Assembly (NCBI RefSeq): GCF_002812805.1
Contig: NZ_NMUM01000005.1
Span: forward strand, 186,001-250,000
Source: Microbacterium lacus
GTDB lineage: Bacteria > Actinomycetota > Actinomycetes > Actinomycetales > Microbacteriaceae
Direction of reading: 5' to 3'
DNA: 64,000 bases
Every line of letters begins with the position of its first letter. Positions within the stretch are counted from its first letter, which is position 1. Below the pieces are notes generated by a model. That model searched no databases, was not told the DNA's origin, and worked only from the letters and a program-made list of their open reading frames with translations. Shown here piece after piece: positions 14,956 to 28,014 of this stretch. The translations under genes and the position numbers were made by a program.

Positions 14956-16368
14956 ATGATTCGACCCGACCTCAGCCTGCCGATTCCCGACAACATCGGC
15001 GCCGCGCACTTCATCGGCATCGGTGGATCCGGGATGTCTGGGCTCGCCCGGATGTTCCTGGCCCGCGGCATCCGGGTCTCGGGGTCCGACCGCGCCGACA
15101 GCGACGCGCTGCGTCAGCTCGCGTTGCTCGGGGCGCGCGTGCATGTCGGGCACGACGCTGCCAATCTCGGCGACGCCGACACCGTCATCCACACCGGCGC
15201 GATCTGGCCCGAGAACCCCGAGTACGTCCTCGCGAAGGAGCGGGGGATGCCGGTCATCCATCGTTCGCAGGCGTTGCACTGGCTCATCGGTGGTCGCCGT
15301 CTCGTTTCGGTCGCCGGCGCGCACGGCAAGACAACCTCGACCGGAATGATCATCACCGCTCTGCACGAGCTGGGCGCCGATCCGAGTTTCGTCAACGGGG
15401 GAGTGATCGCGCAGCTCGGCACCTCGAGCGGCACGGGCGTCGACGAATTGTTCGTGGTCGAGGCGGACGAGTCCGACGGCACGTTCCTGCTGTACGACAC
15501 GTCGATCGCCCTCATCACGAATGTCGACCCCGATCACCTCGACCACTACGGAACGAACGACGCGTTCGATGACGCCTTCGCGCGCTTCGCCGACGCGGCC
15601 CGCGAGAGCGTCGTCATCTCGGCCGACGACCCCGGGGCGCTGCGGGTCACCGCCCGCCTCACGCATCCGAACGTCATCACCTTCGGGGAATCGGATGGTG
15701 CGGACGTGCGTGTCACCGACATCACCACCGACGGCCCGGTGTCGTTTGCGCTGACCTACCGCGGCGCGACGGAGCGGGCCCGGCTCGAGATCCCCGGTGC
15801 ACACAACGCGATCAATGCCGCGGGTGTCGTCGCTGTGCTGCTCTCGCTCGGGTACGAGCTCGAGCCCGCCCTGCGCGCGGTCGAGGGGTTCGCGGGCACG
15901 ATCCGGCGCTTCGAATTGCACGGCGTCACGCGCGGGGTGAGCGTCTTCGACGACTACGCGCACCACCCCACCGAGGTGGCGGCAGCCCTGGCTGCGGCGC
16001 GGACCGTTATCGGCGAGGGCCGCATCATCGCCGTGCACCAGCCGCACACGTACTCCCGCACGCAGCAGATGTATCGCGAGTTCGCCGAAGTGCTCGAGGA
16101 GTACGCAGACCACACCGTCGTGCTCGACGTCTATGGTGCCCGCGAGGATCCCATCCCGGGTGTCACCGGCGCCCTCGTCCGCGACGCCTTCGCGGCCCCC
16201 GATCACGTCGCGTACGTTGCGGACTGGCAAGAGGCGGCCGACTACACGGCAACGGTGGCGCGAGAGGGCGACTACGTCATCACCCTCGGCTGCGGCAACG
16301 TGTACCTGATCATTCCGCAGCTGCTCGAAGCTCTTTCGCACACGGCGCCGGCCGGCGTCACGGACTGA
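14956..16368 (+). CDS. murC: UDP-N-acetylmuramate--L-alanine ligase
   Basis: 470 residues, full length for the family. It adds L-Ala to UDP-MurNAc using ATP, the first step of the peptidoglycan stem peptide. Motifs: [17 protein letters not shown] (UDP-binding Rossmann), [16 protein letters not shown] (ATP P-loop), [45 protein letters not shown] and [20 protein letters not shown]. In actinobacteria murG normally lies directly upstream; here an IS ends 16 nt before the ATG. ftsQ follows 3 nt after the stop. Confidence 0.97.
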   Translation: MIRPDLSLPIPDNIGAAHFIGIGGSGMSGLARMFLARGIRVSGSDRADSDALRQLALLGARVHVGHDAANLGDADTVIHTGAIWPENPEYVLAKERGMPVIHRSQALHWLIGGRRLVSVAGAHGKTTSTGMIITALHELGADPSFVNGGVIAQLGTSSGTGVDELFVVEADESDGTFLLYDTSIALITNVDPDHLDHYGTNDAFDDAFARFADAARESVVISADDPGALRVTARLTHPNVITFGESDGADVRVTDITTDGPVSFALTYRGATERARLEIPGAHNAINAAGVVAVLLSLGYELEPALRAVEGFAGTIRRFELHGVTRGVSVFDDYAHHPTEVAAALAAARTVIGEGRIIAVHQPHTYSRTQQMYREFAEVLEEYADHTVVLDVYGAREDPIPGVTGALVRDAFAAPDHVAYVADWQEAADYTATVAREGDYVITLGCGNVYLIIPQLLEALSHTAPAGVTD

Positions 16369-16371
16369 CGG

Positions 16372-17403
16372 ATGCGTCGGCCCCCGCCGCTTCCCGCGCC
16401 CGAGACATCCGGGGCAGGCTCGAAGCGCACATCGCGTTCGTGGGATGAGCCGCGTTCGTGGGGCGACGAGCGTTCGAGGGACGACGGAGCGACCGTTCCT
16501 CGTAGCGACGAGAGTCTGGGTGAAGACGCATCCGTCGGCCCTGCTCCATCCGACGCGCAACCGTCGCCGAGAGGCGAGCCGGCGGTAGACGAGGCGGCGA
16601 CCCCTGAACGGGGTGAAGACCAGACGGCCCCGGATGCCGCTCCCCGACGCACGGGAATCCGTGACGTCTGGCGTGCCGCACGTGCACGTCGCCGCGCGTT
16701 GCGTCGCGAGGTGCGCCGCTTCACTGTCCGCAGCCGGCGTCGTCGTCTCGTGTGGCTCGTGAGTAGCGCCGCCGTGCTGATGCTGATCGTCGGCAGCGTC
16801 GGCGCGGCCTATAGCCCGCTGTTCGCGGTCGAGCGGATCGAGGTCGTCGGCACGGCCTCGTTGCCCGCGACGACGGTCGAGGAGGCCCTGACCGGCCAGA
16901 TCGGGACGCCCCTGCCGCTCGTGGATGCGAGCGCCGTCAAGGCCGCGCTGGTGGCCTTCCCCCTGGTCGAGTCGTACACGCTCGAGGCACGCCCGCCGCA
17001 TGACCTGGTGGTGCGGATCGTCGAACGCACACCCATCGGGGTCATCCAGACGGATGCCGGGTGGACGCTCGTCGATGCTGCCGGCGTGGCGCTGGAGACC
17101 AGCCCGAACCCACCGGACGGTCGCCCCATCCTCGAAATCGCCGGCGGGACGACATCCGGGGCGTTCGAGTCGGCGGGACTCGTTATGCGCGCCCTCCCGG
17201 AAGCGATCGCGACCCAGGTGGCGCGCATCGCGGCGACCACGCGCGACGATGTCACTCTCACGCTCGCGAGCGGCGCCCAGGTCGTCTGGGGAGCTGTCGA
17301 AGAGACGGCGCTCAAGGCCGTGAATCTCGACCGGGCGATGGCTGCTCGGCCTGGTATGTCGGTGTACGACGTCTCGTCGCCCGCATCCGTCGTCGTCCGC
17401 TGA
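16372..17403 (+). CDS. ftsQ: Cell division protein FtsQ
   Basis: 343 residues. A long polar, Pro/Ser/Asp-rich cytoplasmic N-terminus (about 120 residues) leads to a basic stretch and one membrane span (LVWLVSSAAVLMLIVGSVGA), followed by a POTRA domain beginning FAVERIEVVGTASLPATTVE and the FtsQ beta domain (PHDLVVRIVERTPIGVIQTD, then GWTLVDAAGVALE). It links cytoplasmic and periplasmic parts of the divisome. The start lies 3 nt after murC, so the two are co-translated. The long acidic tail is usual in Microbacteriaceae. Confidence 0.93.
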   Translation: MRRPPPLPAPETSGAGSKRTSRSWDEPRSWGDERSRDDGATVPRSDESLGEDASVGPAPSDAQPSPRGEPAVDEAATPERGEDQTAPDAAPRRTGIRDVWRAARARRRALRREVRRFTVRSRRRRLVWLVSSAAVLMLIVGSVGAAYSPLFAVERIEVVGTASLPATTVEEALTGQIGTPLPLVDASAVKAALVAFPLVESYTLEARPPHDLVVRIVERTPIGVIQTDAGWTLVDAAGVALETSPNPPDGRPILEIAGGTTSGAFESAGLVMRALPEAIATQVARIAATTRDDVTLTLASGAQVVWGAVEETALKAVNLDRAMAARPGMSVYDVSSPASVVVR

Positions 17404-17586
17404 CTCTCGCTGCTGCGAGCTTCTGCACCTGAGGTTTTCGTCCGTGTGCCGCGACACGCCGCGCGCCTGCGGGCGCCTGCGGAGCCCCGGCCTACCGTGT
17501 GAACAGAGGAAATGCATACCGGGCATTTCTTTACAGTTCTACTTGAGGTTGAAGGTTTCACCCAGGTTCGCGACACGGAGGCCGGC

Positions 17587-18741
17587 ATGAGCCAGAACCA
17601 GAACTACCTCGCCGTTATCAAGGTCGTCGGCGTCGGCGGCGGCGGCGTCAACGCCGTCAACCGCATGATCGAGCTCGGGCTGCGCGGTGTCGAGTTCATC
17701 GCGATCAACACCGACGCGCAGGCGCTCCTCATGAGCGACGCCGATGTCAAGCTCGATGTCGGTCGCGAGATCACCCGCGGCCTCGGCGCCGGCGCCGACC
17801 CCGAGGTGGGACGCCGTGCGGCAGAGGACCACGCCGAAGAGATCGAAGAGGCCCTGCGCGGCGCCGACATGGTGTTCGTCACAGCGGGCGAGGGTGGTGG
17901 CACCGGCACCGGTGGCGCACCCGTCGTCGCCAAGATCGCGAAGTCGATCGGCGCCCTCACGATCGGTGTCGTCACGAAGCCGTTCTCGTTCGAGGGACGC
18001 CGTCGTCAGACGCAGGCCGACACGGGCGTGGCCAAGCTCAAGGAAGAGGTCGACACCCTCATCGTGGTGCCGAACGACCGCCTGCTCGAGATCAGCGATC
18101 GCGGAATCTCGATGATCGAGGCGTTCGCGACGGCAGACCAGGTGCTTCTCGCCGGTGTCCAGGGCATCACCGACCTCATCACGACTCCCGGTCTCATCAA
18201 CCTCGACTTCGCCGACGTCAAGTCGGTCATGCAGGGAGCGGGATCAGCCCTCATGGGTATCGGCTCCGCCCGCGGCGCGGATCGCGCAATCAAGGCTGCC
18301 GAGCTCGCGGTCGAATCTCCGCTGCTCGAGGCCTCGATCGAGGGTGCGCACGGTGTGCTGCTCTCGATCCAAGGTGGCTCGAACCTGGGAATCTTCGAGA
18401 TCAACGATGCCGCGCAGCTCGTCAAAGAGGCGGCGCACCCCGAGGCCAACATCATCTTCGGTACGGTCATCGACGACACGCTCGGCGACGAAGTGCGCGT
18501 CACGGTGATTGCGGCCGGATTCGACGGCGGAGAACCCCTGCAGCGCAGCGAGCCCGTCGTCGCTCAGCGACAGGCGCCCGCCCTGCCGGTCGCCACGGCC
18601 GACGAGGCAGCCGAGGTCAAGGCCCCCGTGCGCGAGTCGGTTTCGGTCGGCTCCGCGTCCGGCCCGATCGTTCCCGAGGCTGCGGGTTTCGACTCCGCGT
18701 TCGGTGACGACGATCTCGACATCCCGGACTTCCTGAAGTAG
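17587..18741 (+). CDS. ftsZ: Cell division GTPase FtsZ
   Basis: 384 residues from the ATG after ACGGAGG; the in-frame ATG at 17512 is rejected because it would add a non-family N-terminus. GTP-binding motifs: [39 protein letters not shown] (tubulin signature), then [20 protein letters not shown] (T7 loop). The C-terminal linker ends [11 protein letters not shown], the conserved peptide that binds SepF. It polymerises into the Z-ring. The 183-nt gap before it probably contains its own promoter, but no box is certain. Confidence 0.98.
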   Translation: MSQNQNYLAVIKVVGVGGGGVNAVNRMIELGLRGVEFIAINTDAQALLMSDADVKLDVGREITRGLGAGADPEVGRRAAEDHAEEIEEALRGADMVFVTAGEGGGTGTGGAPVVAKIAKSIGALTIGVVTKPFSFEGRRRQTQADTGVAKLKEEVDTLIVVPNDRLLEISDRGISMIEAFATADQVLLAGVQGITDLITTPGLINLDFADVKSVMQGAGSALMGIGSARGADRAIKAAELAVESPLLEASIEGAHGVLLSIQGGSNLGIFEINDAAQLVKEAAHPEANIIFGTVIDDTLGDEVRVTVIAAGFDGGEPLQRSEPVVAQRQAPALPVATADEAAEVKAPVRESVSVGSASGPIVPEAAGFDSAFGDDDLDIPDFLK

Positions 18742-18783
18742 CGGTATCCCGCAACGGATGCCGCGGCCCGCGAGAGGTGCCGC

Positions 18784-19479
18784 ATGACCGAAGTGGCCCC
18801 TCTCGCGGACCGACTGGCGTTGTTGGACGAACGCGTCGCAGCCGCGGCCCGGACGGCCGGACGCGACCCGGCTGAGATCACGCGGATCGTCGTGACGAAG
18901 TTCCATCCGGCGCAGCTGGTGCGCGATCTGCACGCCCTCGGCGTCCGAGACGTCGGTGAGAACCGCCAGCAAGAGATCTCCGCAAAACGTGCTGAGCTCG
19001 CGGACCTCGCGGACATGCGCTGGCACTTTGTCGGGCAGATCCAGACGAACAAGGCGCGTGCCGTGCGGGCCGCCGCATCCGTCGTTCACTCGGTGGATCG
19101 GACCAAGCTCGCCGACGCTCTCAGTGGCGCCGCGGACGCCGGGACGCCGCCGCTCGACGTGCTCGTGCAGATCAATCTGACGGCCGACGCGGGACGCGGC
19201 GGAACGAATGAGTCGGACGTCGTGGCCCTCGCCGAACACGTCGCCGGATGCGCCGGACTCCGGCTGCGCGGCGTCATGGCTGTGGCGCCGCTCGACGAGA
19301 ATCCCGCCGCGGCCTTCGCACGCTTGGCCGAGCACGCCGCACGGGTCCGCGCCGTGGTGCCCGACGCATCCTGGATCAGCGCCGGGATGACGGGGGATTT
19401 CGAAGAAGCGATCGCCGTCGGCGCGACACACCTGCGGATCGGGTCCGCAATCACGGGCAACCGACCCGCCCGCGGTTAA
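18784..19479 (+). CDS. YggS/PLPBP-family pyridoxal phosphate homeostasis protein
   Basis: 231 residues. It is a PLP-binding TIM-barrel protein. The Lys in RIVVTKFHPAQLV is the PLP attachment site. Other conserved parts: GVRDVGENRQQEI, MRWHFVGQIQTNKARAV, VLVQINLTADAGRGG, LRGVMAVAP, WISAGMTGDFEEAIAVGATH and LRIGSAITG. The family buffers free PLP and affects amino-acid metabolism. It sits between ftsZ and sepF, the usual actinobacterial and firmicute position (ylmE). Confidence 0.93.
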   Translation: MTEVAPLADRLALLDERVAAAARTAGRDPAEITRIVVTKFHPAQLVRDLHALGVRDVGENRQQEISAKRAELADLADMRWHFVGQIQTNKARAVRAAASVVHSVDRTKLADALSGAADAGTPPLDVLVQINLTADAGRGGTNESDVVALAEHVAGCAGLRLRGVMAVAPLDENPAAAFARLAEHAARVRAVVPDASWISAGMTGDFEEAIAVGATHLRIGSAITGNRPARG

Positions 19480-19512
19480 CCTCGAAACAGACGAGCCAAC
19501 ACGGAGGATGCG

Positions 19513-19962
19513 ATGTCGAACCCGCTCAAGAAGACCATGGTCTACCTCGGTCTTGCCGACGAAGAAGAAGTCGTCGACGAGCCGCAGCAGCAGCACTCGC
19601 GCGTGCACGCCGTCGAGCCCAAGGGCACGGTGACGCCCCTTCGTCCGAAGGCCGTCCACCAGCCCGCAGCGGGCGGACTGACCGAGATCCTCACGGTGCA
19701 CCCCAAGCAGTACCGCGACGCCCAGGTGATCGCCGAGAACTTCCGCGAGGGCATCCCCGTGATCATCAACCTCTCGCAGATGAGCGACGCCGACGCGCGC
19801 CGCCTCATCGACTTCGCGAGCGGACTGTCGCTGGGACTGTACGGACGCATCGAGCGGGTCACGAGCAAGGTCTTCCTGCTCTCGCCCGAGCACGTCGAGG
19901 TTTCGGGTGACGGCGGCATCCCGCACGCCGACCCGGACGCCGCGCCCTTCTCCGCGTCGTAG
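19513..19962 (+). CDS. sepF: Cell division protein SepF
   Basis: 149 residues. A membrane-targeting N-terminus ([20 protein letters not shown]) and variable linker are followed by the SepF core: [30 protein letters not shown] [40 protein letters not shown] and [15 protein letters not shown]. It tethers FtsZ to the membrane by binding the FtsZ tail. The start is ATGTCG preceded by ACGGAGG. Confidence 0.95.
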   Translation: MSNPLKKTMVYLGLADEEEVVDEPQQQHSRVHAVEPKGTVTPLRPKAVHQPAAGGLTEILTVHPKQYRDAQVIAENFREGIPVIINLSQMSDADARRLIDFASGLSLGLYGRIERVTSKVFLLSPEHVEVSGDGGIPHADPDAAPFSAS

Positions 19963-19971
19963 TCTGTATAC

Positions 19972-20277
19972 GTGGAACTGCTGAGGCTCATTGCGTCGAT
20001 CCTCAACGGTCTGATCCTGCTGTACGTGTTCGTGCTGCTGGGGCGACTCATTCTCGAGTACATCCCGGTCTTCAATCGCGAATGGCGTCCTCGGGGTGCC
20101 GGGCTCATCTTCGCTGAAATCGTCTACACCGTGACGGATCCTCCGATCCGGCTTTTTCGCCGATTCATCCCGCCGCTCCGTATCGGACCGGTTGCGATCG
20201 ATCTCGCTTTCGCGCTCACGATCTTCCTGTGTTTCATCCTGCTGAGCGTCACACGATCCATCGCCGGCGCGGCATAA
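19972..20277 (+). CDS. YggT-family membrane protein
   Basis: 101 residues from a GTG. TAGTCT ends 6 nt before it, so the gene may have its own leaderless promoter, partly inside sepF's stop region. Two membrane spans: LLRLIASILNGLILLYVFVL and VAIDLAFALTIFLCFILLSV, with the conserved VTDPPIRLFRRFIPPLRIG loop between. YggT proteins in this position are linked to division or osmotic shock; the exact role is unknown. Confidence 0.9.
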   Translation: MELLRLIASILNGLILLYVFVLLGRLILEYIPVFNREWRPRGAGLIFAEIVYTVTDPPIRLFRRFIPPLRIGPVAIDLAFALTIFLCFILLSVTRSIAGAA

Positions 20278-20419
20278 ACCGGCGCTTTCGGCTGGGCTGA
20301 CCGTGCCGTGACGCACCCGGCCCGCTCTCGCGACACCGAGATGGCTCAGCTATGCTGATGGCTTCGCGCCCCAGCGCAGCCACGCCGTGACCAGCAGAGA
20401 TGAACAGGACGGATCCCCC

Positions 20420-21022
20420 ATGGCTCTGACCCCCGATGACGTTGTTACCAAGCAGTTCCAGCACGTCCGGTTCAAAGAGGGTTTCGACCCCGAAGAGGTC
20501 GACGACTTCCTCGACGAGATCGTCGTCGAGTGGCGCAAGACGATCGCCGAGAACGAAGAGCTGAAGGCCAAGCTCGAGGCCTACGAGGCCGGCGAGAAGC
20601 CGGCCGCCGCAGCACCCGCTGCTGAGCCCGCGCCCGAGGTCGAGGCTCCCGTCGCGGCCGCGCCGAAGCCCGCTCCCTCGAGCGATGACGCCGGCGCAAG
20701 CACCAGCGCGGGAATCATCGAGCTCGCGCAGCGTCTGCACGACGAGCACGTCGCCGAGGGCATCGCCCAGCGCGACAAGCTGGTCGGAGAGGCTGAGGCA
20801 ACCGCATCGCGCATCGTTGCCGAAGCCGAGGCCAAGCAGCGCGAAGAGGCCGCCCGCCTCGAGAAGGAGCGCACGGTACTCGAGGGTCGCATCACCGAGC
20901 TCCGTCAGTTCGAGCGTGACTATCGCGCCCAGCTGCGTAGCTACATCGAGGGTCAGCTGCGCGACCTCGAGACGTCCGGCTCGACGTCGGGCTCGACGCC
21001 CGTGTCGGCCATCGGTCTCTAG
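20420..21022 (+). CDS. wag31: DivIVA/Wag31 polar growth protein
   Basis: 200 residues from MALTPDDVVTKQFQHVRFKE, the conserved N-terminal DivIVA membrane-binding motif, followed by FDPEEVDDFLDEIVVEWRKT and a long coiled coil. An Ala/Pro-rich insert (about residues 55-95) separates the two coiled-coil halves. It recruits cell-wall synthesis to poles and septum in actinobacteria. The ATG was preferred to that at 20387 because family members start at this motif. The 142-nt gap upstream holds a possible TATGCT box. Confidence 0.95.
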   Translation: MALTPDDVVTKQFQHVRFKEGFDPEEVDDFLDEIVVEWRKTIAENEELKAKLEAYEAGEKPAAAAPAAEPAPEVEAPVAAAPKPAPSSDDAGASTSAGIIELAQRLHDEHVAEGIAQRDKLVGEAEATASRIVAEAEAKQREEAARLEKERTVLEGRITELRQFERDYRAQLRSYIEGQLRDLETSGSTSGSTPVSAIGL

Positions 21023-21025
21023 ACC

Positions 21026-21778
21026 TTGACCGAACCGAGTCCCGCACCCGAGCAATCCGCGGGGCCGCGCAAGCCTCTCAATCGACCGGCGGCCATCGCC
21101 ATCATCGCGACTCTCGCGGTGGTGGCCTTGGCCGCCGATCAGTTGAGCAAGTTCTTCGCCTTGCAGAATCTGACGCCGGGTGATCCGGTCCAGATTCTGG
21201 GCGAGTTCCTCGTCTTCGTCCTGGTCTTCAACCCGGGCGCCGCGTTCTCGCTGGGCGAGAGTGTCACGTGGGTCTTCACGATCGCGCTGGCCGCGGTCGC
21301 GATCGCGATCGTCTGGTTGATGATCACGCGGGTGCGCTCCCGGCTCTGGGCCGTGGCCCTCGGGCTGCTGCTCGGCGGCGTTCTCGGCAATCTCACCGAT
21401 CGTCTGCTGCGTGACCCGGGCTTCCCGGTCGGCCATGTCGTCGACTTCATCTCCACGCCGTGGATGATGCCTGCGACCTACAACGTCGCCGACATCTTCA
21501 TCGTCTGCGACATGATCGGGATCGCCCTGCTCGTCCTGCTCGGACTGCACATGGACGGCACCCGTGAACGTCGGGAAGACCGCGCCGAGACATCCCCGGA
21601 CGAAAGCGTTGCTGACGGGGCCGCGGGCGATGAGTCCACGGCCGGCGGTCCCGTTTCGATCGAGGGCGTGGGCACCGACCGCGATTCCCTATTCCCGATC
21701 GCGGACCCGGATGTCGGGGCCCCACGACGACCCGACGGCGCTGTCGCGGACGGCACCGACGACCCCTCGAGGGCCTAG
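21026..21778 (+). CDS. lspA: Lipoprotein signal peptidase
   Basis: 250 residues from a TTG 3 nt after the wag31 stop; no earlier ATG/GTG fits. Four membrane spans. Catalytic aspartates lie in [20 protein letters not shown] and [20 protein letters not shown], with [20 protein letters not shown] as the other conserved box. It removes signal peptides from prolipoproteins such as CtaC and the sorbosone-like protein here. A hydrophilic, Asp/Gly-rich tail of about 70 residues after the last span is longer than usual. Confidence 0.93.
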   Translation: MTEPSPAPEQSAGPRKPLNRPAAIAIIATLAVVALAADQLSKFFALQNLTPGDPVQILGEFLVFVLVFNPGAAFSLGESVTWVFTIALAAVAIAIVWLMITRVRSRLWAVALGLLLGGVLGNLTDRLLRDPGFPVGHVVDFISTPWMMPATYNVADIFIVCDMIGIALLVLLGLHMDGTRERREDRAETSPDESVADGAAGDESTAGGPVSIEGVGTDRDSLFPIADPDVGAPRRPDGAVADGTDDPSRA

Positions 21779-21780
21779 CG

Positions 21781-22701
21781 GTGCCGGCGCGGAGTCTTCC
21801 CGTGCCCGACGGTCTGGAGGGCACCCGGGTCGACGCGGCCCTGGCCAAGATGCTCGGGTTCTCGCGCACCTTCGCGGCAGAGGTTGCCGAATCCGGTGGC
21901 GTCAGTGTGGATGGTCGCGTCGTCGGAAAATCGGACCGCCTGTCGGGCGGAGCCTGGCTCGAGGTCAACTGGGAAGAACGCGAGGAACCTCGTGTGGTCC
22001 CGATGGCGGTGCCCGACTTCGGCATCGTCTACGACGACGATGACATCGTCGTGATTGACAAGCCGGCGGGTGTCGCGGCCCATCCGAGCGTCGGATGGGA
22101 AGGGCCGACGGTCCTCGGGGCATTGGCCGCGAGCGGATATACCATCGCCACGACCGGCGCCGCGGAGCGGCAGGGCATCGTGCATCGGCTCGATGTCGGC
22201 ACGAGTGGGCTCATGGTCGTCGCGAAGTCCGAAGCGGCTTACACGGCGCTGAAGCGCGCTTTCAAGGAGCGTGAGGTCGAGAAGATCTATCACGCCGTCG
22301 TGCAGGGGCATCCTGATCCCTTGTCCGGCACGATCGACGCGCCGATCGGTCGGCACGCCACGCACTCGTGGAAATTCGCCGTCACGCCGGATGGCAAGGA
22401 TTCGGTCACGCACTACGAGACGCTCGAGGCATTCCGTGGTGCTTCACTGCTCGAGATTCATCTCGAGACCGGGCGCACGCACCAGATCCGCGTTCACATG
22501 GCCGCGCAGAGGCATCCGTGTGTCGGCGATCCGCTTTACGGTGCGGACCCGACGATGTCGGCCCGTTTGGGGTTGACCCGCCAGTGGCTGCACGCTCGAC
22601 AGCTTTCGTTCCATCACCCGGCGACCGGCGACTGGGTCACCTTCGCCTCGGATTATCCGGCCGATCTCGCCCACGCGCTCGAGGTTCTGCAGGCCGGATG
22701 A
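21781..22701 (+). CDS. rluD: RluD-family 23S rRNA pseudouridine synthase
   Basis: 306 residues from a GTG. An N-terminal S4 RNA-binding domain ([34 protein letters not shown]) precedes the RluA-type catalytic domain with the active Asp in [20 protein letters not shown]. Others: [20 protein letters not shown] and [12 protein letters not shown]. RluD modifies U1911/1915/1917 in 23S rRNA helix 69 in model bacteria; the exact sites here are not known. It lies directly after lspA, the standard order. Confidence 0.93.
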   Translation: MPARSLPVPDGLEGTRVDAALAKMLGFSRTFAAEVAESGGVSVDGRVVGKSDRLSGGAWLEVNWEEREEPRVVPMAVPDFGIVYDDDDIVVIDKPAGVAAHPSVGWEGPTVLGALAASGYTIATTGAAERQGIVHRLDVGTSGLMVVAKSEAAYTALKRAFKEREVEKIYHAVVQGHPDPLSGTIDAPIGRHATHSWKFAVTPDGKDSVTHYETLEAFRGASLLEIHLETGRTHQIRVHMAAQRHPCVGDPLYGADPTMSARLGLTRQWLHARQLSFHHPATGDWVTFASDYPADLAHALEVLQAG

Positions 22702-22746
22702 GCCGGGGTCCTGCCGAATGTCGCAGGCCCGGGGCAGAATGCGGTC

Positions 22747-23316
22747 ATGGCGATCGACGTGCGGCCCGCGACGGTGTTCGAAGATGTGCAGATCATGGTG
22801 GGCCCCAAGCGCCCCGATGCGAATGTCTGCTGGTGTCTGAGCTACCGCATCCCGTCGAAAGAGAACCTCGCGCTTCGGGGCACGGCGCGCGGCGAGCGCG
22901 TTGCCGAGCTCGTGCGCGAGGGGCCGCCCGGTGTTCTGGCGTACGACGGGGAAGAGGTCGTCGGGTGGGCGGCGATCCATCCGCGGGCGGACACCTCGTT
23001 CGCGCGGAACCGCAAGATCCCCCGTATCGACGATCAGGATGTCTGGTCGCTTTGGTGCGTGCGGGTGCGCCCCGGCCACCGGGGTCAGGGTATCGCGCAC
23101 GATCTCGTCGGCGGAGCCGTGGACTACGCCCGCTCGCAGGGAGCACCCGCCGTCGAGGCGTACCCGGTCGAGAATGACGGCGAGAAGGTCGACCTGACGA
23201 TGGCCTACGTGGGCACACGGGCGCTGTTCGAACGCGCAGGATTCTCCAAGGTATCCGACACCGACTCGGTGGTGAACGGGTTTCCGAGGGTCCTGATGCG
23301 TCTCGATCTGGCGTAG
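22747..23316 (+). CDS. GNAT-family N-acetyltransferase
   Basis: 189 residues. The acetyl-CoA binding motif VRVRPGHRGQGIAHDLVGGA identifies the GNAT fold; the preceding strand is DDQDVWSLWC and the C-terminal part YVGTRALFERAGFSKVSDTD is typical. The N-terminus contains ANVCWCLSYRIPSKEN. CAGAAT lies 6 nt before the ATG, consistent with a leaderless start. Substrate unknown. Confidence 0.85.
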   Translation: MAIDVRPATVFEDVQIMVGPKRPDANVCWCLSYRIPSKENLALRGTARGERVAELVREGPPGVLAYDGEEVVGWAAIHPRADTSFARNRKIPRIDDQDVWSLWCVRVRPGHRGQGIAHDLVGGAVDYARSQGAPAVEAYPVENDGEKVDLTMAYVGTRALFERAGFSKVSDTDSVVNGFPRVLMRLDLA

Positions 23317-23317
23317 C

Positions 23318-23340
23318 CGGGTCGGTTTCGGTGCGACCCG
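23318..23340 (+). terminator. Weak hairpin after the GNAT gene
   Basis: Seven-bp arms CGGGTCG/CGACCCG with a 9-nt loop directly after the stop. There is no U-tract, so termination is uncertain. Confidence 0.35.
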
Positions 23341-23375
23341 CCGACGATGTCGGAGGCGCCCCTTAGTGTGGACGA

Positions 23376-26891
<3,516 letters not shown>

Positions 26892-26952
26892 GCGTATGTG
26901 CGCGAGGTAAGGTAGCCGGGGCGCCGACGGCGTCGCACGAGAGGGGATGGTT

Positions 26953-27993
26953 ATGGCCGACGAGAACCTGACAGACGACGAGAGGGATCTCGGAGCTTCG
27001 CCGGTCTCGGCGACGGAGCCGGACCCGACGCCGACGGATGACGCCGACTTCGACGCGGCGACCGAGAGCGAGCCCGAAGAGGCACCTCAATACGGCGTCG
27101 GCCCGTTCACGATCCGCGAGGTTGCGATCCTCGGGCTCTGGGCTGTGGCATTCATCGTCTCGTTCTTCTCCGTTGTTCGTGCACCGTTCAGCTCCGTCTG
27201 GATGAGCGGTATCGATTGGGTGCTTACTATCGGCGCGCCGACGGTGGCTGTGTTCCTCATCACGCTGCGCCGCTTCTCGCCCGACGGGATTCGACGCGTG
27301 GGGTCGCTCGGCGTCGACCAGTTCGCATCCGTCGCCTTCTCGGTCTCGAGCGTCATCTGGCTCTCGTACATCTGGAACACGATCGCCACGGTGGTCGATG
27401 ACGGCCCGTGGTACACGACGTGGGTCGTATGGGTCGAGCTGATCGTCTTCCTGGCCCTCGTTCTGCTCACCGTCTTCGCGCCGTTCATCGCGCCGTTCGA
27501 CGAGGACTTCCGGGGACGCCCCGAAGCACCCGCGCATCGCAACGCCCGCGCCGTGCGTGCCGTCGTGGCCCGCCCCCGCCCCGAGCCGACGCCGGAGTCC
27601 TACGCTCCCGTTTCGGGGGATGGGGCCGCGCAGGCCACCGGCGCCTACCCGATCGGCTCGTATGCGGTGGACGACGCCGAGCCGTCCACGGGTGACACGG
27701 GCGTTGTCGACACCGGCGGCTGGAGCCCGACCCCGGCGTACGCGCGCGGAGCGACGGACACCGGCGCGCAGCCGGTGACGGATGCGGCACCCGCAGCGGC
27801 TTCGCGCCCCTTCTGGGCGCTGTCGCCGGTCGAGCGCGACGTGGTCGACGAGCGCACCGGGGCCGCGTTGTTCCGGATCGGGCCGACGGCGTGGGCACTC
27901 GTGATCGCGGATCGCGGATCGAGCTTCGTCGTGCAGCACGAGGACGGGCGCGTCGGCGTGCTCTACGACGTCTCGGGCGTCACCCGGGGCTGA
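26953..27993 (+). CDS. Hypothetical membrane protein
   Basis: 346 residues from MADENLTDDE, preferred to the ATG 6 nt earlier because GAGAGGGGA then has normal spacing. An acidic N-terminus (about 50 residues) is followed by four probable membrane spans: REVAILGLWAVAFIVSFFSV, WVLTIGAPTVAVFLITLRRF, FASVAFSVSSVIWLSYIWNT and VELIVFLALVLLTVFAPFIA. A Pro/Gly/Thr-rich stretch precedes a C-terminal domain, SPVERDVVDERTGAALFRIG. Not assigned to a known family. Its location between dnaE and hisD is common in Microbacteriaceae. Confidence 0.75.
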   Translation: MADENLTDDERDLGASPVSATEPDPTPTDDADFDAATESEPEEAPQYGVGPFTIREVAILGLWAVAFIVSFFSVVRAPFSSVWMSGIDWVLTIGAPTVAVFLITLRRFSPDGIRRVGSLGVDQFASVAFSVSSVIWLSYIWNTIATVVDDGPWYTTWVVWVELIVFLALVLLTVFAPFIAPFDEDFRGRPEAPAHRNARAVRAVVARPRPEPTPESYAPVSGDGAAQATGAYPIGSYAVDDAEPSTGDTGVVDTGGWSPTPAYARGATDTGAQPVTDAAPAAASRPFWALSPVERDVVDERTGAALFRIGPTAWALVIADRGSSFVVQHEDGRVGVLYDVSGVTRG

Positions 27994-28014
27994 TCCGCCG
28001 GGTAGCCTGGGAGG

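Noticed and set aside
14899..17526. 875-residue minus-strand ORF antisense to murC and ftsQ
   Set aside because: High-GC third-position bias leaves antisense frames open. murC and ftsQ on the plus strand have all family motifs; this frame has no recognisable domain.
18244..20316. 690-residue minus-strand ORF across ftsZ, yggS and sepF
   Set aside because: Antisense to well-supported genes; no motif, no start signal.
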